A stretch of 64,000 bases of DNA from Roseateles sp. Its GTDB lineage: Bacteria; Pseudomonadota; Gammaproteobacteria; Burkholderiales; Burkholderiaceae_C. The stretch covers positions 1-64,000 of the forward strand of contig NZ_JAFAGT010000012.1 in NCBI RefSeq assembly GCF_019237615.1, in the 5' to 3' direction. Position numbers and translations under genes: made by a program. The notes beneath the pieces were generated by a model. That model was not told the origin of the DNA. It did no database searches and was given only the letters and a program-made list of their open reading frames with translations. Shown here piece by piece: positions 43,592 through 52,097 of the stretch (the stretch's first letter is position 1; each line of letters begins with the position of its first letter).

Positions 43592-43655
43592 CCAACAAGC
43601 AGTTGCCATACCTTTTGTTGGAAGGCACGTCGCCTCTTCGACGTGCCTTTTTTTT
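43592..43655 (+). ncRNA. Candidate small RNA or lepA leader attenuator (about 64 nt)
   Basis: Downstream of TACAAT (43580-43585) a compact structured unit occurs. CCAACAA (43592-43598) pairs with TTGTTGG (43615-43621) around a 16-base loop containing CCATACCTT. An ideal intrinsic terminator follows immediately. Promoter, 5' stem, loop and terminator together look like a complete small RNA gene. The loop includes ACCTTTT next to the stem, complementary to AAAAGGT-type ribosome sites. Alternatively it is an attenuator in the lepA leader. I know no named family for it. Confidence 0.5.
43622..43655 (+). terminator. Rho-independent terminator upstream of lepA
   Basis: GGCACGTCG (43624-43632) pairs perfectly with CGACGTGCC (43639-43647) around the loop CCTCTT, extended by two A-T pairs, and is followed by eight T (43648-43655). 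It is oriented on the plus strand about 106 bases before lepA. It therefore ends transcription coming from degP or from the TACAAT promoter, not from lepA. Confidence 0.85.
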
Positions 43656-43761
43656 GCCTACCGCCGCGCGGCTTCACCGCGCTTCACTTCGCATGTGAAG
43701 TGAGCGTGCGGCGCAACGGCCCAAGCCGTTGTGTCCTTCAGCACTGCGCTGCCGAGATCAG

Positions 43762-45570
43762 ATGAACCACATCCGCAACTTCTCCATCATTGCCCACATC
43801 GACCATGGCAAAAGCACCCTGGCCGACCGCATCATCCAGCGCTGCGGAGGCCTGAGCGATCGCGAGATGGAGGCGCAGGTGCTGGACTCCATGGACCTGG
43901 AGCGCGAGCGCGGCATCACGATCAAGGCGCAGACGGCGGCGCTGCAGTACAAGGCCAAGGACGGCCAGGTCTACAACCTCAACCTCATCGACACGCCGGG
44001 CCACGTCGACTTCTCCTATGAAGTGAGCCGCTCGCTGTCGGCCTGTGAAGGCGCGTTGCTGGTGGTCGACGCGTCGCAGGGCGTGGAAGCCCAGACGGTG
44101 GCCAACTGCTACACGGCGCTGGACCTGGGCGTCGAGGTGGTGCCGGTGCTGAACAAGATGGACCTGCCGTCGGCCGACCCGGACAACGCCAAGGCCGAGA
44201 TCGAGGACGTCATCGGCATCGACGCGGACGACGCGATTCCCTGCTCGGCCAAGACCGGCATGGGCATCGACGAGATCCTGGAAGCCGTCATCACCCGCAT
44301 GCCGCCGCCGCGCGGCAACCCGCAGGGCGCGCCGCGCGCGATGATCATCGACGCCTGGTTCGACAACTACGTCGGCGTCGTCATGCTGGTGCGGGTGGTC
44401 GACGGCGAGCTGCGCAAGAACGAGCGCATCCGCATGATGGCGACCAACGCGGTCTACCCCATCGAGCACCTGGGCGTGTTCACGCCCAAGAGCGAGAACC
44501 GCGACGCGCTGAAGGCCGGCGAGGTGGGCTTCATCATCTGCGGCATCAAGGAACTGGCCGCGGCCAAGGTGGGCGACACCATCACGCTGGAAAAGAAGCT
44601 GCCCAACAACGCCGGCCCGGCGACCGAGGCGCTGCCGGGCTTCAAGGAGATCCAGCCGCAGGTGTTCGCGGGCCTGTACCCCACCGAGGCCAGCGAGTAC
44701 GACCAGCTGCGCGACGCGCTGGAGAAGCTCAGCCTCAACGACGCCTCGCTGCGCTACGAGCCCGAGGTCAGCCAGGCGCTGGGCTTCGGCTTCCGCTGCG
44801 GCTTCCTGGGCCTGCTGCACATGGAGATCGTGCAGGAGCGCCTGGAGCGCGAGTTCGACCAGGACCTCGTGACGACGGCGCCCAGCGTCATCTACGAGGT
44901 GGAGCTGAACGACGGCGAGGTGATCCAGGTCGAAAACCCGTCCAAGATGCCCGACATCGGCCGCATGCGCGAGATCCGCGAGCCCATCGTCACGGTGCAC
45001 CTCTACATGCCGCAGGACTATGTCGGCGTCGTCATGACGCTGGCCAACCAGAAGCGCGGCATCCAGCTCAACATGGCCTACCACGGCAAGCAGGTCATGC
45101 TGACCTACGAGATCCCGCTGGCCGAGATCGTGCTGGACTTCTTCGACAAGCTCAAGAGCGCCTCGCGCGGCTACGCGTCCATGGACTACGAGTTCAAGGA
45201 ATACCGCGCGGCCGACGTCGTCAAGGTCGACATCATGATCAACGGCGACCGCGTCGACCCGCTGGCCATGATCGTGCACCGCAGCCAGAGCCAGTACCGC
45301 GGCCGCGCCGTGGCGGCCAAGATGCGCGAGCAGATCCCGCGCCAGATGTACGACGTGGCCATCCAGGCCGCCATCGGCGCCAACATCATCGCCCGCGAGA
45401 ACATCAAGGCGCTGCGCAAGAACGTGCTGGCAAAATGCTACGGCGGTGACATCACCCGCAAGCGCAAGCTGCTGGAAAAACAGAAGGCCGGCAAGAAGCG
45501 CATGAAGCAGATCGGCTCCGTGGAAGTGCCGCAAGAAGCCTTCCTCGCCATCCTGCAAGTCGACGACTGA
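43762..45570 (+). CDS. lepA: Elongation factor 4 (LepA)
   Basis: The protein has 602 residues, a translational GTPase. [21 protein letters not shown] carries G1; [17 protein letters not shown] and NKMDLP are the other G boxes. The LepA-specific C-terminal domain with [18 protein letters not shown] is complete. It back-translocates or remodels stalled ribosomes. ATG 43762 gives the canonical N-terminus; an in-frame ATG lies 11 codons upstream. The leader between the terminator and the start can form two more hairpins (about 43678-43704 and 43714-43731). Confidence 0.97.
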   Translation: MNHIRNFSIIAHIDHGKSTLADRIIQRCGGLSDREMEAQVLDSMDLERERGITIKAQTAALQYKAKDGQVYNLNLIDTPGHVDFSYEVSRSLSACEGALLVVDASQGVEAQTVANCYTALDLGVEVVPVLNKMDLPSADPDNAKAEIEDVIGIDADDAIPCSAKTGMGIDEILEAVITRMPPPRGNPQGAPRAMIIDAWFDNYVGVVMLVRVVDGELRKNERIRMMATNAVYPIEHLGVFTPKSENRDALKAGEVGFIICGIKELAAAKVGDTITLEKKLPNNAGPATEALPGFKEIQPQVFAGLYPTEASEYDQLRDALEKLSLNDASLRYEPEVSQALGFGFRCGFLGLLHMEIVQERLEREFDQDLVTTAPSVIYEVELNDGEVIQVENPSKMPDIGRMREIREPIVTVHLYMPQDYVGVVMTLANQKRGIQLNMAYHGKQVMLTYEIPLAEIVLDFFDKLKSASRGYASMDYEFKEYRAADVVKVDIMINGDRVDPLAMIVHRSQSQYRGRAVAAKMREQIPRQMYDVAIQAAIGANIIARENIKALRKNVLAKCYGGDITRKRKLLEKQKAGKKRMKQIGSVEVPQEAFLAILQVDD

Positions 45571-45601
45571 ACTCCTCCATCCAGCCTTGAAAACCTCCTT
45601 G

Positions 45602-46579
45602 ATGAGCGCTCTGACCGGTGTTTTGTACGCGGCCCTGGTGGCCTATCTGGGCGGCTGGTACATCGGCCGATGGAACGGCAACTTCGCGCTGCTGCTCTTC
45701 ATCCTGACGGCGGTCACGCTGCTGTACTGGCTGGCCGAGCGCTTCCATTTCGCGCCGGCCCGCCGCGCCGCCGCCGATGCGCTGGCTGCCAACGACGTCA
45801 AGCGTCGCGAGGCGCTGGCCGCCCAGGGCATCGCGCATGTGGACGGCGACATCGAGCCGGCCCGCCAGCAGATCCTGCAGCAGCCCTGGTGGCTGGACTG
45901 GACCGCCGGGCTGTTTCCGGTGATCCTGGTCGTCTTCCTGCTGCGCAGCTTCCTGTTCGAGCCGTTCAAGATCCCGTCGGGCTCCATGGTGCCCACGCTG
46001 CTGGTGGGCGACCTCATCCTCGTCAACAAGTTCCACTACGGCGTGCGCCTGCCGGTGCTGAACAAGAAGATCATCGCCAACCACGACGTCAAGCGCGGCG
46101 ACGTGATGGTCTTCCGCTACCCCGAGGACCCGAGCACCGACTTCATCAAGCGCGTGGCCGGCATCCCGGGCGACGAGGTGAGCTACATCAACCAGAAGCT
46201 CTACATCAACGGCCAGGCCACGCCCGTCCAGCCCCAGGGCAACTTCTACGACGAGGATGCCCGCGTCTACCGCCAGCGCTTCCTGGAGAAGCTGGGCGAC
46301 AGGGAGCACCAGATCCTCGTCCAACCCGATGCGCAGCGCTTCTTCCGCGCCGACCGCGCCGACGGCCCGTTCCCCTTCATCGAGAACTGCCGCTACACCA
46401 TCGAAGGTGTGACCTGCAAGGTGCCGGCCGGCCACTACTTCATGCTGGGCGACAACCGCGACAACTCGCGCGACTCGCGCTTCTGGGGTTTCGTGCCCGA
46501 CGAGAACATCGTCGGCAAGGCCTTCTTGGTCTGGATGAATTTCGGTAACCTCAAGCGCGTCGGAACCTTCTTCGATTGA
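45602..46579 (+). CDS. lepB: Signal peptidase I
   Basis: The protein has 325 residues. Transmembrane segments lie near 5-22, 28-45 and 102-118, and the catalytic domain follows. Catalytic Ser128 is in FKIPSGSMVPTL and Lys183 in FIKRVAGIPGD; the C-terminal box GHYFMLGDNRDNSRDSRFWGFV is intact. It cleaves Sec signal peptides on the periplasmic face. ATG 45602 is chosen; TTG 45587 would add five residues. It forms an operon with lepA (31-base gap), and its stop overlaps the DUF4845 start. Confidence 0.95.
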   Translation: MSALTGVLYAALVAYLGGWYIGRWNGNFALLLFILTAVTLLYWLAERFHFAPARRAAADALAANDVKRREALAAQGIAHVDGDIEPARQQILQQPWWLDWTAGLFPVILVVFLLRSFLFEPFKIPSGSMVPTLLVGDLILVNKFHYGVRLPVLNKKIIANHDVKRGDVMVFRYPEDPSTDFIKRVAGIPGDEVSYINQKLYINGQATPVQPQGNFYDEDARVYRQRFLEKLGDREHQILVQPDAQRFFRADRADGPFPFIENCRYTIEGVTCKVPAGHYFMLGDNRDNSRDSRFWGFVPDENIVGKAFLVWMNFGNLKRVGTFFD

Positions 46580-46977
46580 TGCAGATGAGCCACCGTCGTC
46601 CCGTTCGCGCCACCTCCCTCGCTTCGCCGCGCCGCCAGCGCGGCCTCACGCTGATCGGCCTGCTGTTCTGGGGCGGCGTCATCGCCGTGGTGGCCGTCGT
46701 CGGCATGAAGGTCTTCCCGACCGTGCTCGAGTACTACACCGTGCAGCGCGTCGTCGACCGCATCGCGGCCGGCAATCCGGCCACCGTGCCCCAGGTGCGC
46801 CAGGAGTTCGACAAGGCCAGGCAGGTCGAGTACTCCATCCAGAGCATCAACGGCAGCGATCTTGTCGTCACCAAGGATGGCAACGACAAGGTCGTCATCG
46901 AGTTCGCCTGGGACCGGGAGATCGACCTCTTCGGCCCGGTCTACCTGATGATCAAGTACCGGGGCAAATCGCGTTGA
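46579..46977 (+). CDS. DUF4845 family membrane protein
   Basis: The protein has 132 residues. The N-terminus has a basic stretch then RGLTLIGLLFWGGVIAVVAVVGMKVFP, which looks like a pilin-type or single-pass anchor, followed by a small soluble domain with YTVQRVVDRIA and VVIEFAWDREIDLFGPVYL. DUF4845 proteins are found between lepB and rnc across betaproteobacteria; their function is unknown. ATG 46579 overlaps the lepB stop; ATG 46585 is also possible. Confidence 0.85.
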   Translation: MQMSHRRPVRATSLASPRRQRGLTLIGLLFWGGVIAVVAVVGMKVFPTVLEYYTVQRVVDRIAAGNPATVPQVRQEFDKARQVEYSIQSINGSDLVVTKDGNDKVVIEFAWDREIDLFGPVYLMIKYRGKSR

Positions 46978-47002
46978 CCGTGTTGACGCCCGCCTCGCGT
47001 CA

Positions 47003-47695
47003 ATGAACGCTGCGCTCGAAGACCTGCAACGCCGCCTCGGCCATCGCTTCCAGCGGACCGAGCTGCTGGCGCGCGCGCTGACCCACCGCAGCTACGGCGC
47101 CGACCACAACGAGCGCCTGGAGTTCCTCGGCGACGCCGTGCTGAGCCTGGCCGTTTCCAGCCTGCTCTACGAGCGCTACGCCGGCTCCGACGAGGGCGAC
47201 CTCACGCGCGTGCGTGCCCACCTGGTGCGCGAGGAGAGCCTGCACAAGCTGGCGCTGGCCCTGGGCCTGCCGGCCGTGCTGAAGATGTCCGACGGCGAGG
47301 CCCGCGGCGGTGGCGCGCAGCGCCCCTCCATCCTGGCCGATGCCGTCGAGGCCCTGCTCGGCGCTGCCTACATGGACGCCGGCTATGACGCCGCGCTCGG
47401 CATCGTGCGCCGCCTGCTGGGCGACACCATCGCCACCTCCACCAGCGCCGGCGACTTCGCCAAGGACGCGAAGACCGCGCTGCAAGAATGGCTGCAGGCC
47501 CGCCGCATCGCCGTGCCGAGCTACCGTATCGTCGCGACGCGCGGCCAGGCCCATGCCCAGACCTTCGAGGTCGAATGCGCGGTGCCGGCGCTCGATGCGG
47601 CCGAGCTGGGCGTCGGCCGCTCCCGCCGCACCGCCGAGCAGGAGGCCGCCCGCCGCCTGCTGGATAGACTGACCGCCGAACGAGGCAAACCATGA
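47003..47695 (+). CDS. rnc: Ribonuclease III
   Basis: The protein has 230 residues. The RNase III signature [20 protein letters not shown] is at about 37-56, with a second acidic cluster in [19 protein letters not shown] double-stranded RNA-binding domain follows ([15 protein letters not shown] to the end). It processes rRNA and other duplex RNAs. The stop overlaps the era start (ATGA at 47692), the usual rnc-era pair. Confidence 0.96.
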   Translation: MNAALEDLQRRLGHRFQRTELLARALTHRSYGADHNERLEFLGDAVLSLAVSSLLYERYAGSDEGDLTRVRAHLVREESLHKLALALGLPAVLKMSDGEARGGGAQRPSILADAVEALLGAAYMDAGYDAALGIVRRLLGDTIATSTSAGDFAKDAKTALQEWLQARRIAVPSYRIVATRGQAHAQTFEVECAVPALDAAELGVGRSRRTAEQEAARRLLDRLTAERGKP

Positions 47696-48600
47696 CCGAG
47701 ACCAAGCCCGCCACCGAATTCCCGCAGCGCTGTGGCCTCATTGCCATCGTCGGCCGCCCGAACGTCGGCAAGTCCACGCTGCTCAATGCCCTCGTGGGCC
47801 AGAAGGTCAGCATCACGTCCGACAAGGCGCAGACCACCCGCCACCGCATCACCGGCGTGCGCACGGTGGAGGAGGCGCAGTTCGTCTTCGTCGACACGCC
47901 GGGCTTCCAGACCAAGCACAACGCCGCGCTGAACCGCACGCTCAACCGCACCGTGCACGGCGTGCTGGGCGACGTGGACCTGGTGCTGTTTGTCGTCGAG
48001 GCCGGCCGCTTCGGCCTGGACGATGCCAAGGTGCTGGGCCTGCTGCCGGCGGACAAGCCGGTCGTGCTGATCGCCAACAAGCTGGACGCCGTGCACCGCC
48101 GTGCCGAGCTGGCGCCCTGGCTCAAGGGCATGCAGGAGCGCCGCAACTTCGCCGAGTTCGTGCCGCTGTCGGCCAAGAAGGAGGCCGACGTGACGCGCCT
48201 CTTCAAGATCCTCAAGCCCTACCTGCCCGAGCAGGGCTGGTTCTACGACGAGGACGCGCTGACCGACCGCAGCGAGAAGTTCCTCGCCAGCGAGATCATC
48301 CGCGAGAAGCTGTTCCGCCTGACGGGCGACGAGCTGCCCTACACCTCCACCGTCGTCATCGACAAATGGGAAGAGGAGGGCGAGCTGCGCCGCATCAGCG
48401 CCAGCATCGTCGTCGAGCGCGACGCCCACAAGGGCATGATCATCGGCCAGGGCGGCGAACGCCTGAAGCGCATCGGCTCCGAGTCGCGCCAGGAGCTGGA
48501 GCACCTGATGGACGGCCGCGTGTTCCTGGAGCTGTGGGTCAAGGTGCGCTCGGGCTGGGCGGACACGGAAGAGCATCTGCGCAGCTACGGCTACGAGTGA
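47692..48600 (+). CDS. era: GTPase Era
   Basis: The protein has 302 residues. GTPase boxes are [28 protein letters not shown] and NKLD. The C-terminal KH domain has [22 protein letters not shown]. Era binds 16S rRNA and assists 30S maturation. It is coupled to rnc upstream and lies one base before recO. Confidence 0.97.
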   Translation: MTETKPATEFPQRCGLIAIVGRPNVGKSTLLNALVGQKVSITSDKAQTTRHRITGVRTVEEAQFVFVDTPGFQTKHNAALNRTLNRTVHGVLGDVDLVLFVVEAGRFGLDDAKVLGLLPADKPVVLIANKLDAVHRRAELAPWLKGMQERRNFAEFVPLSAKKEADVTRLFKILKPYLPEQGWFYDEDALTDRSEKFLASEIIREKLFRLTGDELPYTSTVVIDKWEEEGELRRISASIVVERDAHKGMIIGQGGERLKRIGSESRQELEHLMDGRVFLELWVKVRSGWADTEEHLRSYGYE

Positions 48601-48601
48601 C

Positions 48602-49435
48602 ATGACAGCTTCGTCGGGCCGAGCGCCGGGCCGCTCCCAAGCCGGCCCGCGTCCCCCGGGGGGGGCGTCCGGCGTACCCGTCGGGCGAGGGGCGCCAGGA
48701 CAGCCGGCCTATGTGCTGCACCAGCACGACTGGAGCGAGTCCAGCCTGATCCTGGACCTGTTCACGCGCGAGTCCGGCCGCGTCGCCGTCGCGGCCAAGG
48801 GCGCCAAGCGACCCTACTCGCAGCTGCGCGCCGTGCTGCTGCCCCTGCAGCGCATCACCGTCAGCCTGAGCAAGCCCGGGAAATCGGCTTCGGCCGACGG
48901 CGGCGAGGTGCAGACGCTGCGCAGCGCCGAATGGGGCGGAGGAGCGACGCTGCCTTCGGGCGCCGCGCTGTTCTCCGGCTACTACCTGAACGAACTGCTG
49001 CTCAAGCTGCTGGCCCGCCACGACCCGCATCCGCAGCTCTTCGACGCCTACGCCGACGCGCTGGCCCACCTGGCCGACGGCGACACCGCGCTGCGCGCCT
49101 TCGAGCTCAAGCTGCTGGTCGAGCTGGGCCTGCTGCCCGACCTCAGCGTCGTCACGCCCACCCAGGCGCCCGTCGACCCCGCGCGCCGCTACCAGCTCTC
49201 GCCCGAGTCAGGCCTGATCCCGCCCACCGGCGACGCCGGCCTGCCCGGCGCACTGCTGATCTCGCTGCAGGCCGCGCTGCTGCACGGCAGCCCGGCGGCG
49301 CTGCGCCAGGCCTGCGCCGCCGCGCCCCTGGCCTTGAAGACCACGCTGCGCGGCCTGCTTCACTACCATCTGGGCCACCAGCCGCTGCGCACCCGTGCGC
49401 TGATGGTGGACGTGCAACAACTGCTCGATTCGTGA
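48602..49435 (+). CDS. recO: DNA repair protein RecO with a Gly/Pro/Arg-rich N-terminal extension
   Basis: The protein has 277 residues. The RecO core starts at about residue 35 with QPAYVLHQHDWSESSLILDLFTRESGR (OB fold), followed by KGAKRPYSQLRAVL and the helical C-terminal domain (YYLNELLLKLLARHDPHPQLFDAY). The C-terminal zinc-binding Cys are not obvious. The first about 33 residues are low-complexity. They are encoded by a very GC-rich stretch (48614-48690) that resembles an interspersed repeat seen near gene ends in Burkholderiales. No start codon exists between this stretch and the core. Confidence 0.92.
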   Translation: MTASSGRAPGRSQAGPRPPGGASGVPVGRGAPGQPAYVLHQHDWSESSLILDLFTRESGRVAVAAKGAKRPYSQLRAVLLPLQRITVSLSKPGKSASADGGEVQTLRSAEWGGGATLPSGAALFSGYYLNELLLKLLARHDPHPQLFDAYADALAHLADGDTALRAFELKLLVELGLLPDLSVVTPTQAPVDPARRYQLSPESGLIPPTGDAGLPGALLISLQAALLHGSPAALRQACAAAPLALKTTLRGLLHYHLGHQPLRTRALMVDVQQLLDS

Positions 49436-49439
49436 CGCC

Positions 49440-50207
49440 ATGAACCCCTTAGCCCACGCCGGCGCCCGTTGCGCCCTGTCGGTCAACGTCAACAAGGTCG
49501 CGCTGCTGCGCAACACCCGCCACCTGGGCATCCCCAGCGTGCTGCGCGCCGCCGAGCAGTGCCTGCTGGCCGGCGCGCAAGGCATCACGGTGCACCCGCG
49601 ACCCGATGCGCGCCACATCCGCAGCGCCGACGTGGACGACCTGGCCGCCGTCCTGCGCGAGTGGCCGCAGGCCGAGTTCAACATCGAGGGCAACCCGACG
49701 CAGAACCTGATGGACTTCGTGCGTCGCCACCGCCCGCATCAGGTCACCTTCGTGCCAGACGCCGAGGACCAGTTCACGTCCGACCATGGCTGGACGCTGC
49801 CGGCCGATGCCGAACGCCTGCGGCCGCTGATCCGCGAGGCCCAGGACCTGGGCGTGCGCGTCAGCCTGTTCATGGACCCCAACCCCGCCGCGATGGCTGC
49901 CGTGGCCGAGCTGGGCGCGGACCGCATCGAGCTCTACACCGAGACCTTCGCCAGCGCCTTCGGTACGCCGCGCCAGGCCGAGGTGCTGGCCGGCTTCACG
50001 GCCACGGCTTCGGCCGCGCTGAAGGTGGGCCTGGGGCTGAATGCCGGCCACGACCTGAATCGCGACAACCTTAGCGTCTTCCTGCGCCATGTGCCCGGCG
50101 TGCTTGAGGCCTCCATCGGCCACGCCCTCGTCGCCGACGCCCTTGAACTGGGCTACGCCGAGACGGTGAAGGCCTATCTGCGCGTCATCGCGACGGCCTA
50201 CGCGTGA
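49440..50207 (+). CDS. pdxJ: Pyridoxine 5'-phosphate synthase
   Basis: The protein has 255 residues. TIM-barrel PdxJ boxes are [36 protein letters not shown] and [29 protein letters not shown] supplies the phosphate-site His. It makes pyridoxine phosphate in the DXP-dependent vitamin B6 route. The N-terminus is slightly divergent ([12 protein letters not shown]). Its stop overlaps the GTG start of the acetyltransferase gene. Confidence 0.95.
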   Translation: MNPLAHAGARCALSVNVNKVALLRNTRHLGIPSVLRAAEQCLLAGAQGITVHPRPDARHIRSADVDDLAAVLREWPQAEFNIEGNPTQNLMDFVRRHRPHQVTFVPDAEDQFTSDHGWTLPADAERLRPLIREAQDLGVRVSLFMDPNPAAMAAVAELGADRIELYTETFASAFGTPRQAEVLAGFTATASAALKVGLGLNAGHDLNRDNLSVFLRHVPGVLEASIGHALVADALELGYAETVKAYLRVIATAYA

Positions 50208-50701
50208 GCCCGCGCCGTGCCCGCGCGGACGACGCGCCCCGCCTCGCGGCGCTGGCCCGATGGGTGTGGCTGGACAGCTATGCCGCGGACGGCGTGGAGG
50301 CGCGCTTCCTGCCCTATCTGGCCGAGTCCTTCACGCCGGCCGTGTTCGAGCAACTGATCGCCGACCCGCTGCAGGTCCTATGGTTGACGGAGGGCGAGGG
50401 GGGCGCCCTGCAAGGCTTTGCCCAGCTCAGGCACGGCGTGCCGGCACCGGCGGCCGAGCCGCTTCGGGTGGAGCTGGAGCGGCTCTACGTCGCTCCGCCC
50501 TGTACCGGGCGCGGCCTGGGCGCACGGCTGCTGGCCGCCGCGCGTGCCACCTGGCCGGGCGAGGCCTTGTGGCTCAGCGTCTGGGCGGGCAACGAGGGCG
50601 CCCGGCGCTTCTACGGCCGAGAGGGCGGGCGCATCATCGGCGAGACCGATTTCATGCTCGACGGCCAGCCCATCCCCAACCTGGTGTTCGCCTTCCCATG
50701 A
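50204..50701 (+). CDS. GNAT-family N-acetyltransferase
   Basis: The protein has 165 residues. The acetyl-CoA site is [23 protein letters not shown] (the R/Q-x-x-G-x-G/A loop), followed by [20 protein letters not shown] and a final [20 protein letters not shown], close to a subgroup of small-molecule or peptide acetyltransferases. The substrate is unknown. GTG 50204 overlaps the pdxJ stop and the stop overlaps acpS, so it is translated as part of the pdxJ-acpS operon. Confidence 0.82.
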   Translation: MSPRRARADDAPRLAALARWVWLDSYAADGVEARFLPYLAESFTPAVFEQLIADPLQVLWLTEGEGGALQGFAQLRHGVPAPAAEPLRVELERLYVAPPCTGRGLGARLLAAARATWPGEALWLSVWAGNEGARRFYGREGGRIIGETDFMLDGQPIPNLVFAFP

Positions 50702-51090
50702 TCTACGGCATTGGCACCGACATCTGCGATATCCGCCGCATCGAGGCCACGCTGGCCCGTCGTGGCGAGCGCTTTGCCGAGAAGGTGCTGGGGCCCGACG
50801 AGCTGCAGGTCTTCCGCGCCCGCCGCGCGCGCTCCGAGGCACGGGGCCTGCGCTACCTGGCGACACGCTTCTCCGCCAAGGAAGCCTTCAGCAAGGCCGT
50901 CGGCCTGGGCCTGCACCTGCCCATGCGCTTGCCCGACTGCCAGATCCTCAACGAGGCCAGCGGCCGGCCGGTGCTGAGGCTCTCCGGCGCGCTGGCGGAC
51001 TGGTTCGCCGCGCGCGGCCTGAGCGGGCAGGTGACGCTCAGCGACGAGAGCGACTACGCAGTCAGCTTCGTCGTCGTCGAAAAGCTCTAA
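50698..51090 (+). CDS. acpS: Holo-ACP synthase AcpS
   Basis: The protein has 130 residues. It opens [19 protein letters not shown] with the Mg-binding Asp, then [18 protein letters not shown] with the catalytic Glu/Lys, and ends in [16 protein letters not shown]. It transfers phosphopantetheine to AcpP, encoded 12 kb upstream. ATG 50698 overlaps the acetyltransferase stop. The stop TAA overlaps the convergent gene's stop in CTAA. Confidence 0.96.
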   Translation: MIYGIGTDICDIRRIEATLARRGERFAEKVLGPDELQVFRARRARSEARGLRYLATRFSAKEAFSKAVGLGLHLPMRLPDCQILNEASGRPVLRLSGALADWFAARGLSGQVTLSDESDYAVSFVVVEKL

Positions 51091-52061
51091 GGCTTGTTCC
51101 GGGCCGCCGGCCCGGCCAGCGATTCGCCCTTGGACTGCATGACCATGTCCATGGCGATGCGCATGAGGCCGTTGTCGGGGGCGTTCATCGTCATCTCCAT
51201 GTTCATTGCCAGGCGGCTGGCCAGCGGCAGCCGGTCGGCCAGGCGCAGCGAGCTCGTGCCCTTGCCGCGGCCGGTGGCCACCATCTGCAGCATCCTGGGT
51301 GGGGTGCCCGCCGCATCGGTGCCGCCCGCGGACGCCGCGGGCTGGGGCAGCGGGGCGTTGAGGTCCATCTTGAGGTCCATGCTCAGGTCGAAGTGGGCCA
51401 CGCCCTGGGTCACACGCACGAGCGTGTAGCGCAGCGCGCTCTGCATCTGGCCCGCGCCGCTCGGCATGGGCACGGGCATGCTGAACGGCACCTCCACGCT
51501 CTCGCCGACCTTCAGCGGCCGCTGGCTCAGTGCCTTGTGCAGCTGCAGCGTCTCGCCGATCATGGTCGTGGCCTGCTGCTTCACGGCCGCATTGAGCTCC
51601 GGCGAACCGCCCTCGAGCTTCTGCATCTCGAAGTCGAAGTCCCTGGGATTGAAGCGGGCCGAGAAACTCATGTTCCCGGCCCGGGGCCTTGGCTGTGGCA
51701 TGGTCTTGCCGCCCATCTCCACGTTGCCGCCCTTGTCGGCGACCGTCACGGTCAACGGCAGCCAGCCGCTGGCATCGGCCGCTCCGACCTCCAGCGTCTG
51801 CTCCATCTGCATGGCCATCTTCATCGACCCCATCTGGCCCATGCGCTCGGCCGCCTTGGCGATCTTGGCGCGTTGTTCGTCCGTGGCATCGGGGCCGGCC
51901 TCGACGCGCATGCGCATGACGGCCTGCAGATCGATCAACTGGCGCTGATGCTGGCCGGCGCTCGGCGTGGTGTCGAAGCTGATGGCCGTGGGCTCGGCTT
52001 GGGCCGTGAGGCCCAGGGCCAGCAGGGCGCCGGGCAGGGGCAGACGACAAATGCGGGTCAC
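51087..52061 (-). CDS. Exported Met-rich protein of unknown function
   Basis: The protein has 324 residues. A short signal-like N-terminus ([18 protein letters not shown]) is followed by a soluble, probably beta-rich domain. Methionine is frequent and often alternates with other residues, for example [28 protein letters not shown] and [10 protein letters not shown], as if on one face of beta strands. I do not recognise the family. It is the last gene of a minus-strand pair with the ClpP-fold gene (36-base gap) and convergent with acpS. Confidence 0.6.
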   Translation of the reverse strand: MTRICRLPLPGALLALGLTAQAEPTAISFDTTPSAGQHQRQLIDLQAVMRMRVEAGPDATDEQRAKIAKAAERMGQMGSMKMAMQMEQTLEVGAADASGWLPLTVTVADKGGNVEMGGKTMPQPRPRAGNMSFSARFNPRDFDFEMQKLEGGSPELNAAVKQQATTMIGETLQLHKALSQRPLKVGESVEVPFSMPVPMPSGAGQMQSALRYTLVRVTQGVAHFDLSMDLKMDLNAPLPQPAASAGGTDAAGTPPRMLQMVATGRGKGTSSLRLADRLPLASRLAMNMEMTMNAPDNGLMRIAMDMVMQSKGESLAGPAARNKP

Positions 52062-52097
52062 CAGCGCAACTCCATGCAGAAAACAGTTAGCCGCTTC

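Noticed and set aside
43738..45558. A 606-codon frame opposite lepA, and similar long antisense frames opposite the export protein gene, degP, rhlE and fabG
   Set aside because: All are shadows of strongly coding high-GC genes: no family motifs, and composition dominated by His/Asp/Leu/Val/Gln typical of reverse-frame translation.
30975..46990. The 14-mer TGACCGTGTTGACG present upstream of both rhlE and rnc
   Set aside because: A shared 14-mer is expected by chance in 64 kb, and the spacing to -10-like boxes differs between the two.
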